Shown here in pieces: positions 1 to 5,131 of a DNA stretch of 5,187 nucleotides (its first letter is position 1; each line of letters opens with the position of its first letter). The stretch comes from an uncultured beta proteobacterium (lineage in GTDB: Bacteria > Pseudomonadota > Gammaproteobacteria > Burkholderiales > Rhodocyclaceae), in contig CAIZKA010000377.1 in NCBI GenBank assembly GCA_903933395.1, positions 1 through 5,187 of the forward strand, read 5' to 3'. The notes under the pieces were generated by a model. That model was not told the DNA's origin and made no database searches. It was given only the letters and a program-made list of their open reading frames with translations. Both the position numbers and the translations under genes were made by a program.

Positions 1-1424
1 CCGAACAGCAGGTAGTAGGCCATCATGAATACGGAAATGGCGATGAAGCCCCACATGGTCGAATGAAAGCCCTTGGATATGTTGTCGGCGCCCAGGCTGG
101 GGCCGATGGTGCGCTCCTCGATGATCTCCATCGGCGCCGCCAGCGATCCCGCGCGCAGCAGCAGCGCGACGTCGTTGGCTTCCACGGTGCTCATGCGACC
201 GGAAATCTGCACGCGTCCGCCGCCGATCTCGGTGCGGATCACCGGCGCGGTGACCACCTCTCCCTTGCCTTTTTCGATCAGCAGTATGGCCATGCGCTTG
301 CCGACGTTGTCGCGCGTGACGTCCTTGAAGATCCGGGATCCGGCGGAATCGAGCGACAAATGCACGGCCGCTTCCTGGGTCTGGTTGTCGAATCCCGGCT
401 GCGCGTCGGTCAGGCGCTCGCCGGTGAGCACGACCTGCTTTTTCACCAGCAGGCCGCGACCGCCGCGCTCGACGTAGTACTCGGTTCCGGCCGGCGGCTG
501 CCCCTTGGCGGCCAGTTCCATGATGCCCGGGTTGGCGCTGGCTTCATCGTCAACCAGGTGCACTTCCAGCGTCGCCGTGCGGCCCAGGATGTCCTTGGCC
601 TTGGCGGTGTCCTGCACCCCCGGCAACTGCACCACGATTCGATCGGAGCCCTGCTGCTGGATGACCGGTTCGGCGACGCCGAGTTCGTTGATGCGGTTGT
701 GCAGGGTCGTGATGTTCTGCTTGACGGCAAATTCCTGGATGCGCTTCTGCGCCTCGGGCTTGAGCGTCGCCACCAGCTTGAGTTCCGCACCGTCCTGCGC
801 GTCAACCAGCAGCAGGTCGGGCTGGCTGTCCGCCAGGGCGGCACGCGCCTTGTCCCGGATATCCGCCTCGCGGAAGCGTATCGCCACGCTCATTCCCTCG
901 CGGCCGATGCCGCCGTGGCGGATGTTCTTGTCGCGCAGCAGAGTCCTCAGGTCGGCGCCGATCGAATCGAGGCGCTTGGTCAGCGCGCCCTTCATATCTA
1001 CCTGCAACAGGAAATGCACGCCGCCGCGCAGATCGAGGCCGAGATACATCGGCAAGGCGTGGATGCCGGTAAGCCAGTTGGGTGAGTCCGACACCAGGTT
1101 CAGCGCTACGCTGTAGGTTGCATCCGCGGCCACGGGATTCAGGGCCTTTTCGATGGCGTCCCTGGCCTTGAGTTGGGCATCGGTGTCGGCCAGCCGCACG
1201 CGCACGCTGTTCAACTCGAGCACCATCCCTTGCGGGGCAACTGCGGCCGCCTTGAGCGCCGTCTCGACCTGGCCCATGAGCCTGGCGTCGACCTTGTGCG
1301 TCGATTTGACGCTGGCTACCTGTACCGCCGGCGCCTCGCCAAAGAAGTTGGGCAGGGTGTAGAGGAAACCAAGCACCAGGGCGATCAACACCGTGGCATT
1401 TTTCCAGAGGGGATAACGGTTCAT
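1..1424 (-). CDS. secD: Protein translocase subunit SecD, 3' end cut off by the window
   Basis: SecD is an inner-membrane component of the SecDF-YajC complex, which uses the proton gradient to help pull exported proteins through SecYEG. The frame is open from ATG 1424-1422 to the window edge, giving 474 residues; E. coli SecD has about 615, so the rest of the membrane domain is missing. Visible parts are the N-terminus MNRYPLWK, a first membrane segment at about residues 9-28, the conserved LGLDLRGGV motif at about 128-136, a long periplasmic region, and GPSLGADNISKG followed by the start of the second membrane segment at about 455-474. I checked the frame for stop triplets and found none. 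A GGAGG lies 13 nt upstream of the ATG, rather far, and the start is supported mainly by the family N-terminus. It follows yajC after 44 nt and is probably cotranscribed with it; secF would be expected beyond the edge. Confidence 0.96.
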   Translation of the reverse strand, partial: MNRYPLWKNATVLIALVLGFLYTLPNFFGEAPAVQVASVKSTHKVDARLMGQVETALKAAAVAPQGMVLELNSVRVRLADTDAQLKARDAIEKALNPVAADATYSVALNLVSDSPNWLTGIHALPMYLGLDLRGGVHFLLQVDMKGALTKRLDSIGADLRTLLRDKNIRHGGIGREGMSVAIRFREADIRDKARAALADSQPDLLLVDAQDGAELKLVATLKPEAQKRIQEFAVKQNITTLHNRINELGVAEPVIQQQGSDRIVVQLPGVQDTAKAKDILGRTATLEVHLVDDEASANPGIMELAAKGQPPAGTEYYVERGGRGLLVKKQVVLTGERLTDAQPGFDNQTQEAAVHLSLDSAGSRIFKDVTRDNVGKRMAILLIEKGKGEVVTAPVIRTEIGGGRVQISGRMSTVEANDVALLLRAGSLAAPMEIIEERTIGPSLGADNISKGFHSTMWGFIAISVFMMAYYLLF

Positions 1425-1432
1425 GGCAGGGT

Positions 1433-1459
1433 GCCGGCCTCCGCGTCAGCGTGGCCGGC
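1433..1459 (-). promoter_or_regulatory. Inverted repeat in the yajC-secD gap overlapping the secD ribosome-binding region
   Basis: Two perfect 7-nt arms (1433-1439 and 1453-1459, GCCGGCC/GGCCGGC) are separated by 13 nt. In the transcript this forms an all-G/C stem. The only SD-like sequence for secD, GGAGG (complement of 1438-1442), sits across the edge of the 3' arm and the loop. The hairpin is visible in the sequence; an effect on secD translation is inference. There is no T-run, so it is not a terminator. Confidence 0.35.
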
Positions 1460-1468
1460 CTCAGGAAA

Positions 1469-1813
1469 TTACAGGTTTTTCAACGTGCCCTTGGGCAGCA
1501 GCGCACCCACGGCGTTCTTCTGCACGGTAATCACCACCGGGCCGTCCTTGCCGTCCGCCACTTCGAGGCTGAGGTAGTTTTCGCCCACCTTGGCAATGCG
1601 TCCGGTAATGCCGCCCTGGGTGACGATTTCGTCGCCCTTGGCAAGTTCGCTGACCATTTTCTGCTGCTCCTTGGCCTTCTTCATTTGCGGCCGGATCATG
1701 ACGAACCACAGCACGATGAACATCAGCAGAATGGGCAGCATGCCCATCAAGCCCCCCGTGGGGTCGGCGGCGGCTCCGGCCGCCTGCGCGTATGCATTTG
1801 AAATCAGCACCAT
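1469..1813 (-). CDS. yajC: Preprotein translocase subunit YajC
   Basis: YajC is a small single-span inner-membrane protein that copurifies with SecDF and the Sec translocon. The product is 114 residues, the usual size. A short Ala-rich N-terminus (about 1-20) leads into one hydrophobic segment at about 22-40 (MLPILLMFIVLWFVMI), followed directly by the hallmark basic RPQMKKAKEQ stretch at 41-50 and the small cytoplasmic domain with KGDEIVTQGGITGRI at about 59-73. The C-terminal LPKGTLKNL is also typical. The ATG at 1813-1811 has a good GGAG (complement of 1818-1821) 4 nt upstream. The gene lies 154 bp below tgt, the longest gap in the presumed operon and filled by palindromic repeats, and 44 bp above secD. 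I see no convincing private promoter. Confidence 0.96.
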   Translation of the reverse strand: MVLISNAYAQAAGAAADPTGGLMGMLPILLMFIVLWFVMIRPQMKKAKEQQKMVSELAKGDEIVTQGGITGRIAKVGENYLSLEVADGKDGPVVITVQKNAVGALLPKGTLKNL

Positions 1814-1848
1814 GAATCTCCAAGAATATCAAAACAATGCGAAGCAGA

Positions 1849-1901
1849 GTTTCAGTGAAGGCTAATGACCGCGATAGCGGACCTTATGCCGAAACTAAAA
1901 C
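1849..1901. repeat. Palindromic repeat, copy 1 (53 bp, CCGC/GCGG core)
   Basis: The left arm GTTTCAGTGAAGGCT (1849-1863) and right arm GCCGAAACTAAAAC (1888-1901) are identical to those of copy 2. The arms are complementary to each other: GTTT pairs with AAAC, AGT with ACT and GGC with GCC, around a symmetrical GAA/GAA internal loop and one C/A mismatch. In the transcribed (minus) strand that mismatch becomes a U-G pair. The 24-bp centre differs from copy 2 but is itself self-complementary, with CCGC-GATA-GCGG at 1869-1880. This resembles REP-type or MITE-type intergenic elements in general form; I do not recognise the family. Confidence 0.85.
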
Positions 1902-1956
1902 AAAATGTTTCAGTGAAGGCTCGCCTGCAAAGCAGGCGTTACGCCGAAACTAAAAC
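1897..1956 (-). terminator. Possible attenuator or leaky terminator downstream of tgt
   Basis: Read along the mRNA, the hairpin of repeat copy 2 (1956 to 1907) is followed directly by ATTTTGTTTT (complement of 1897-1906), so a strong stem precedes a U-rich tract as in an intrinsic terminator. The U tract is interrupted by G and the stem by internal loops, and yajC and secD lie downstream with no clear promoter of their own, so full termination seems unlikely. Partial termination or transcript-end protection is the inferred role. Confidence 0.28.
1907..1956. repeat. Palindromic repeat, copy 2 (50 bp, CGCCTGC/GCAGGCG core)
   Basis: The same 15-nt left arm (1907-1921) and 14-nt right arm (1943-1956) as copy 1 enclose a different centre of 21 bp, containing a perfect 7-bp stem CGCCTGC-AAA-GCAGGCG (1922-1938). 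TTA followed by a pyrimidine just before the right arm is shared by both copies (TTAT and TTAC). The start-to-start distance from copy 1 is 58 bp, in the same orientation. The whole unit can fold into one long interrupted hairpin in RNA of either strand; the minus-strand (mRNA) version pairs slightly better because its one mismatch becomes G-U. Confidence 0.87.
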
Positions 1957-1967
1957 TAAGCGCCGAA

Positions 1968-3080
1968 TTATACCCGCTCGCCTGCCCGTCCCCGGGCAAA
2001 GCGCTGACGGAACCCGGCAAAGTCGCCCTGTTCGATGGCCACGCGCATTTCCGCCATCAGCGTCTGGTAATAGAACAGGTTGTGGATCGTATTCAGCCGG
2101 GCCCCCAGAATTTCGCCGATGCGGTGCAGGTGATGCAGGTAAGCGCGGCTAAAGTTGCGGCAGGCATAGCAACCGCAGCTCTCGTCCAGCGGCCGGGTAT
2201 CGGTTTTGTACTGCGCGTTCTTGATCTTGACGTCGCCATGGCGGGTAAACAGCCAGCCGTTGCGCGCGTTGCGCGTCGGCATCACGCAATCGAACATGTC
2301 GATGCCCTGGCCGACGGCATAAACCAGGTCTTCCGGCGTACCGACGCCCATCAGGTAGCGAGGTTTGCCGGCGGGAAGGCGCGGTGCGGTGTGGGCCAGG
2401 ATGCGTGCCATTTCCTCCTTGGGTTCGCCCACCGACAGACCGCCGATGGCAAAGCCGTCGAAGCCGATATCGACCAGCGCCGCCAGCGATTCATCGCGCA
2501 GCGCCTCGTGCATACCGCCCTGGACGATGCCGAACAGGGCGTTCGGATTCTGCAGGCGGTCGTGCTCGTCGCGCGAGCGTCGCGCCCAGCGCAGGCTCAG
2601 CCGCATCGATTCGTCCGCCGTGACCAGGTCCGCCGGATAGGGCGTGCATTCGTCGAAGATCATCGCGATGTCCGAATTGAGCACGTGCTGGATGCGCATC
2701 GATTCCTCCGGCGTCAGGAACAGCCGGTCGCCGTTGATCGGCGAAGCGAACTTGACGCCCTCCTCGCTGATCTTGCGCAAGTCGCCCAGGGAAAACACCT
2801 GGAAGCCGCCCGAATCGGTCAGGATCGGACCGTTCCAGCCCATGAAACGGTGCAAACCGCCATGTGCCGCAATTACCTCCAGCCCCGGCCGCAGCCAGAG
2901 ATGGAAGGTGTTGCCGAGGACGATGGAGGCACCCATGCCAACCAGTTCAGCGGGGGACATGGCCTTGACCGTGCCGTAGGTACCCACCGGCATGAAAGTC
3001 GGCGTTGGCGCCACGCCGTGCGCCAGGGTCAGGGTTCCGCGCCGGGCAGCGCCGTCGGTGGCAAGCAGTTCGAAGTTCAT
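1968..3080 (-). CDS. tgt: Queuine/preQ1 tRNA-ribosyltransferase (tRNA-guanine transglycosylase)
   Basis: In bacteria this cytosolic, zinc-containing enzyme exchanges guanine at tRNA position 34 for the queuosine precursor preQ1, in tRNAs for Asp, Asn, His and Tyr. The 370 residues match the E. coli protein closely in length and numbering. The catalytic and substrate residues are all present: D89 in LTDSGGFQVFSLG, D143 in FDECTPYP, and the nucleophile D264 in MFDCVMPTRNARNG. The zinc ligands are C302, C304, C307 and H333. The ATG at 3080-3078 overlaps the queA stop as ATGA, and a GGAG (complement of 3090-3093) inside the end of queA lies 9 nt upstream, so translational coupling to queA is likely. 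The TAA stop at 1970-1968 abuts the repeat-filled spacer. No disruption is visible. Confidence 0.98.
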   Translation of the reverse strand: MNFELLATDGAARRGTLTLAHGVAPTPTFMPVGTYGTVKAMSPAELVGMGASIVLGNTFHLWLRPGLEVIAAHGGLHRFMGWNGPILTDSGGFQVFSLGDLRKISEEGVKFASPINGDRLFLTPEESMRIQHVLNSDIAMIFDECTPYPADLVTADESMRLSLRWARRSRDEHDRLQNPNALFGIVQGGMHEALRDESLAALVDIGFDGFAIGGLSVGEPKEEMARILAHTAPRLPAGKPRYLMGVGTPEDLVYAVGQGIDMFDCVMPTRNARNGWLFTRHGDVKIKNAQYKTDTRPLDESCGCYACRNFSRAYLHHLHRIGEILGARLNTIHNLFYYQTLMAEMRVAIEQGDFAGFRQRFARGRAGERV

Positions 3081-4159
3081 TGCGGCCGGCTCCGGTGCAA
3101 CAACATCGCATCGCCGTAACTGAAGAAGCGATAGCGGGCGGCAATCGCGTGTCGATAGGCGGCGCGGATTTCGTCGAGCCCGGCAAAGGCCGAAACCAGC
3201 ATCAAAAGCGTCGATTTCGGCAGGTGAAAATTGGTGATCAGCAGGTCGACCACGCGAAACACGAAGCCGGGAGTGACGAACAGCGCCGTCTCGCCGGCGC
3301 CGACTTTAAGATCGCCCGACAGCGCCGCGGATTCGAGCACACGTAGGGACGTAGTACCGACCGCGACGACACGGCCGCCGCGCGCCCGGGTCGCCGCGAT
3401 GGCTTCGGCGGTGACCTGCGGCAAGACATAGCCTTCGGTATGCATGCGATGCTGCGCAAGGTCGCTCACCCGAACCGGTTGGAAGGTTCCGGCACCGACG
3501 TGCAGCGTGACATAGGCAATATCGATACCCTTCCGGCGAAGGTTTCCCAACAGGTCACTATCAAAATGCAAACCTGCCGTCGGCGCCGCCACCGAACCCT
3601 TTTCCCTTGCATACACGGTCTGATAGCGCTCCTCATCCGGAGCCTCTGCCGCGCGCTCGATATAGGGCGGCAGCGGCAACCGGCCGTGGCGTTCGATCAA
3701 TTCGGCGGCCTCGCCGGCGAACCGCAGCCGGTAGAACTCGCCGTCGCGTCCCAGCACTTCGACATCGAGCGCGTCTTCCAGCCGCAACCGGCTGCCCGGT
3801 TGCGGCGGCTTACTTGCCCGCAGCTGTGCCAGCACGGTACTCTGATCGAGCAGACGTTCAACGAGGATTTCGACCTGTCCGCCGCTTTCCTTGTGCCCCA
3901 GCAGGCGTGCATGCAGGACGCGGCTGTCATTCATCACCAGCAGGTCACCCGCGCGCAGCCACTGCGGCAGATCGACAAAGGCACTGTCCGTGCGGCGCCC
4001 GCCGTCCACCACCAGCAGCCGGCTTGCCGAGCGTTGCGGCAAGGGCGTCTGGGCAATCAGTTCGGCTGGCAGCGCGTAGTCGAAATCGGCGAGCGTCAAA
4101 GACATCGGGTTGGCGGGAGAGTGCATGGCAAGGAACGGCTGCCAGCAAGCCTTGTGCAT
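3077..4159 (-). CDS. queA: S-adenosylmethionine:tRNA ribosyltransferase-isomerase QueA
   Basis: QueA transfers and isomerises the ribosyl group of S-adenosylmethionine onto preQ1 already placed in tRNA, giving epoxyqueuosine. The open frame from the ATG at 4159 is 360 residues. Family landmarks are LIAQTPLPQRSASRLL (34-49), GDLLVMNDSRVLHARL (71-86), ERYQTVYA (177-184), PTAGLHF (193-199), VGTTSLRVLE (267-276), NFHLPKSTLLMLVSAFAG (310-327) and YRFFSYGDAMLL (343-354). The start is uncertain. Homologues usually begin near Met19 (codon 4105-4103, MSLTLADFDYALP), which would give 342 residues but has no SD-like sequence; Met12 (4126-4124) also lacks one. Only the 4159 start has a purine-rich GGAAGGG upstream, with a 10-nt gap, so the longer form is listed, although the first 18 residues look unconserved. 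It is probably first gene of the operon. Confidence 0.96.
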   Translation of the reverse strand: MHKACWQPFLAMHSPANPMSLTLADFDYALPAELIAQTPLPQRSASRLLVVDGGRRTDSAFVDLPQWLRAGDLLVMNDSRVLHARLLGHKESGGQVEILVERLLDQSTVLAQLRASKPPQPGSRLRLEDALDVEVLGRDGEFYRLRFAGEAAELIERHGRLPLPPYIERAAEAPDEERYQTVYAREKGSVAAPTAGLHFDSDLLGNLRRKGIDIAYVTLHVGAGTFQPVRVSDLAQHRMHTEGYVLPQVTAEAIAATRARGGRVVAVGTTSLRVLESAALSGDLKVGAGETALFVTPGFVFRVVDLLITNFHLPKSTLLMLVSAFAGLDEIRAAYRHAIAARYRFFSYGDAMLLHRSRPQ

Positions 4160-4164
4160 CGTTG

Positions 4165-4183
4165 GGCCGCCCTTCCGGCGGCC
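4165..4183 (-). promoter_or_regulatory. Leader hairpin with an SD-like loop just before queA
   Basis: A perfect 7-bp stem, GGCCGCC/GGCGGCC (4165-4171 and 4177-4183), closes a 5-nt loop. In the mRNA the loop reads GGAAG, the only SD-like sequence near the 4159 start codon. The stem ends 5 nt before that ATG and is not followed by a T-run, so it is not a terminator. The structure is seen directly; a role in controlling queA translation is inferred. Confidence 0.4.
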
Positions 4184-4188
4184 GGCGC

Positions 4189-4210
4189 GAATAGTAGCAG
4201 AGCTCTATTC
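4189..4210. repeat. Inverted repeat over the candidate queA promoter
   Basis: GAATAG (4189-4194) and CTATTC (4205-4210) are perfect inverted 6-mers separated by 10 bp, with the 8-bp palindrome AGAGCTCT (4199-4206) overlapping the right half. It is AT-rich in GC-rich surroundings and covers the putative -10 element, so a repressor site is conceivable. It could also be chance. Confidence 0.3.
4191..4199 (-). promoter_or_regulatory. Candidate extended -10 promoter of the queA-tgt operon
   Basis: On the minus strand the sequence reads TGC-TACTAT, one mismatch from TATAAT and preceded by the TGN extension. The -35 position 17 nt upstream (GCGGAT) is poor, which extended -10 promoters tolerate. 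Transcription would begin near 4184, exactly at the base of the leader hairpin, giving a leader of about 25 nt to the 4159 start or about 79 nt to Met19. This is a consensus match only. Confidence 0.4.
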
Positions 4211-4253
4211 CTTATCCGCCGCTATCCGTAAAACCGGTCCGGTAGTCTGATGC

Positions 4254-4988
4254 TCAAGCGCCCGATTCGACATCGCCATGCCGTCTGAACGCCGCCAGGT
4301 CAACCAGAATCAACTGACCGTCCTGTTCAAGGATAAGCCCCTGGGCGGTCAGATCGCGCATCACGCGGCTGACCATCTCGCGCGAAGCACCGATCATCTT
4401 CGCGATATCCTGTTTGCTGAGCTTGTGCGCAATTACTTTGCGCCCATCGACGGTCTCCGCTGCCTCAAGTAAAAGGCGCGCAACGCGCCCATAGACATCT
4501 AGCAGCGCCAGGCTCTCAATGGTCCGGTCGGCCAAACGCAAACGCTTGGTCAGGTTGCGCATGATGAAGAGGGAAACCTCGGGGTTTTCTGCCAGGCACT
4601 GCTTGAAATCCGCCTGGCCGATCACCACCACTTCGCTCGCCTCGACCGCCAGCACCGTAGCCGAGCGGGGATGATCGTCGAGCACCCCCATTTCGCCAAA
4701 CAGTTCTCCGGGCCCAAGCCTTGAGAGGATGACCTCACGCCCTTCCTCGTCGCTGACCTGCACCTTCAAGGCGCCCGAAAGCACGAAGTAAATGTTGTCG
4801 GTACGGTCGCCAGCATGCAGTACGACGGTATGCCGCGCGATCGCGCGCAACATGGCCACACGAGTCAACGGCTTGAGGCTGTCGTCGTCGAGTTTCTCGA
4901 AGATCGGCAACGCGCGCAGGATGGTCAATGAAACCCCGGTATTCGGCAAGCCCACAACATACCCCCCAACAAAACCCTTTTTGTACAC
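4254..4988 (-). CDS. Crp/Fnr-family transcriptional regulator with cyclic-nucleotide-binding domain
   Basis: This is a cytosolic DNA-binding regulator of 244 residues in the longest frame. The N-terminal beta-roll domain (about 24-135) holds a canonical phosphate-binding cassette, GELFGEMG...RSA (94-110), with E99, R108 and S109 matching CRP E72, R82 and S83. The dimerisation helix (about 136-167, NLTKRL...ALLDVYGR) aligns with CRP without gaps, but CRP T127 and S128, which contact adenine, are A153 and D154 here. The winged-helix reading head (about 168-230) has recognition helix SREMVSRVMRDL (202-213), with the CRP-like R-E and R positions. The only cysteine is C131, so it is not an Fe-S FNR. 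The start is uncertain: GTG 4988 lies inside a palindrome and lacks an SD; GTG 4955 (233 residues) has a G-run 6 nt upstream; TTG 4928 is also possible. The ligand and targets are unknown. Confidence 0.92.
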   Translation of the reverse strand: MYKKGFVGGYVVGLPNTGVSLTILRALPIFEKLDDDSLKPLTRVAMLRAIARHTVVLHAGDRTDNIYFVLSGALKVQVSDEEGREVILSRLGPGELFGEMGVLDDHPRSATVLAVEASEVVVIGQADFKQCLAENPEVSLFIMRNLTKRLRLADRTIESLALLDVYGRVARLLLEAAETVDGRKVIAHKLSKQDIAKMIGASREMVSRVMRDLTAQGLILEQDGQLILVDLAAFRRHGDVESGA

Positions 4989-5003
4989 CTGGCGCCAAGT
5001 GTA
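4984..5003. promoter_or_regulatory. 20-bp near-perfect palindrome at the 5' end of the regulator gene
   Basis: The half sites TACACCTGGC and GCCAAGTGTA are inverted copies with a single mismatched pair (C4989 against A4998). The site covers the farthest upstream possible start codon of the Crp-like gene and lies 44 bp beyond the tRNA 3' end. Its size and symmetry suit a dimeric regulator, and autoregulation is the simplest idea. It does not match the E. coli CRP (TGTGA-N6-TCACA) or FNR (TTGAT-N4-ATCAA) consensus, so the binding protein is unknown. Confidence 0.5.
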
Positions 5004-5046
5004 ATCCGTATTGGGGATTTCGCTTGGATGACCTTGCAGGTACTTT

Positions 5047-5131
5047 TGGTGCCGGGGGGGGAAGTCGAATCCCCATGCCTTGCGGCGGCGGTGTTTGAGA
5101 CCGCTACGTCTACCGATTCCGTCACCCCGGC
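5047..5131 (-). tRNA. tRNA-Leu, anticodon CAA
   Basis: The 85-nt gene folds as a class II tRNA. It has a perfect 7-bp acceptor stem GCCGGGG/CCCCGGC, a D arm with GGTAGA, and a 5-bp anticodon stem GCGGT/ACCGC around loop CTCAAAC. The anticodon CAA (complement of 5095-5097) reads UUG. The long variable arm is closed by GCC-GCAA-GGC, as expected for leucine, and the T arm is GGGGA-TTCGACT-TCCCC. A73 is followed by an encoded CCA (complement of 5047-5049). It reads toward the regulator gene, ending 58 bp before GTG 4988, with no T-run terminator between. The 56 bp upstream to the window edge show no promoter I would defend. Confidence 0.97.

Larger units (their letters stand above)
1814..1967. 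other. tgt-yajC intergenic spacer dominated by a repeat doublet
   Basis: This 154-bp gap is far longer than the other gaps inside the operon. About two thirds of it is two copies of one palindromic element (1849-1901 and 1907-1956), separated by only AAAAT. The flanks may hold eroded pieces of further copies: GAATATCAAAAC at 1824-1835 resembles the element's end GAAACTAAAAC, and CGCCGAA at 1961-1967 resembles its GCCGAA segment and directly abuts the tgt stop codon. The spacer is AT-richer than the surrounding genes. Confidence 0.8.
4160..4253. other. Spacer between the regulator gene and queA
   Basis: These 94 bp hold no gene. In transcription order there is a short CCGG-A-CCGG motif (4233-4241) just after the regulator stop, an inverted repeat (4189-4210) over a candidate extended -10 element, and a tight G/C hairpin (4165-4183) next to the queA start. 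No intrinsic terminator for the regulator gene is convincing, so read-through into queA is possible. Confidence 0.6.

Noticed and set aside
63..1116. Long plus-strand open frames opposite secD
   Set aside because: They are antisense to a clearly recognisable SecD reading frame and have the low-complexity, Arg/Ala/Ser-rich look of GC-rich shadow frames.
1811..1850. A private -10 element (GATATT/TATTCT) for yajC
   Set aside because: It lies so close to the ATG that the transcript would start within a few bases of the start codon and lose the SD, and no -35 match is found at the right distance.
1849..1956. Two repeats considered as a minimal CRISPR array
   Set aside because: The constant parts are at the ends of each unit and pair with each other, the variable centres are self-complementary, the units are separated by 5 bp, and no cas gene is present.
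1865..2152. Plus-strand 95-codon frame running through the repeats into tgt
   Set aside because: Its N-terminal half is translated repeat sequence and the rest is antisense to tgt; there is no recognisable domain.
2082..3119. 345-codon plus-strand frame opposite tgt
   Set aside because: It is antisense to a tgt gene with all catalytic and zinc residues intact, and shows no family motif of its own.
4233..4243. CCGG-A-CCGG followed by TTTTA as a terminator for the regulator gene
   Set aside because: With one base between the arms it cannot form a usable RNA hairpin; only about 3 bp remain once a loop is allowed, and the T-run is only four bases.
4160..4253. preQ1 riboswitch upstream of queA
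   Set aside because: I see no preQ1-type hairpin with an A-rich 3' tail that could form the pseudoknot; the only strong structure is the short G/C hairpin next to the start codon.
4254..4988. Oxygen-sensing FNR orthologue
   Set aside because: There is a single cysteine and no N-terminal cysteine cluster, while the phosphate-binding cassette is CRP-like.
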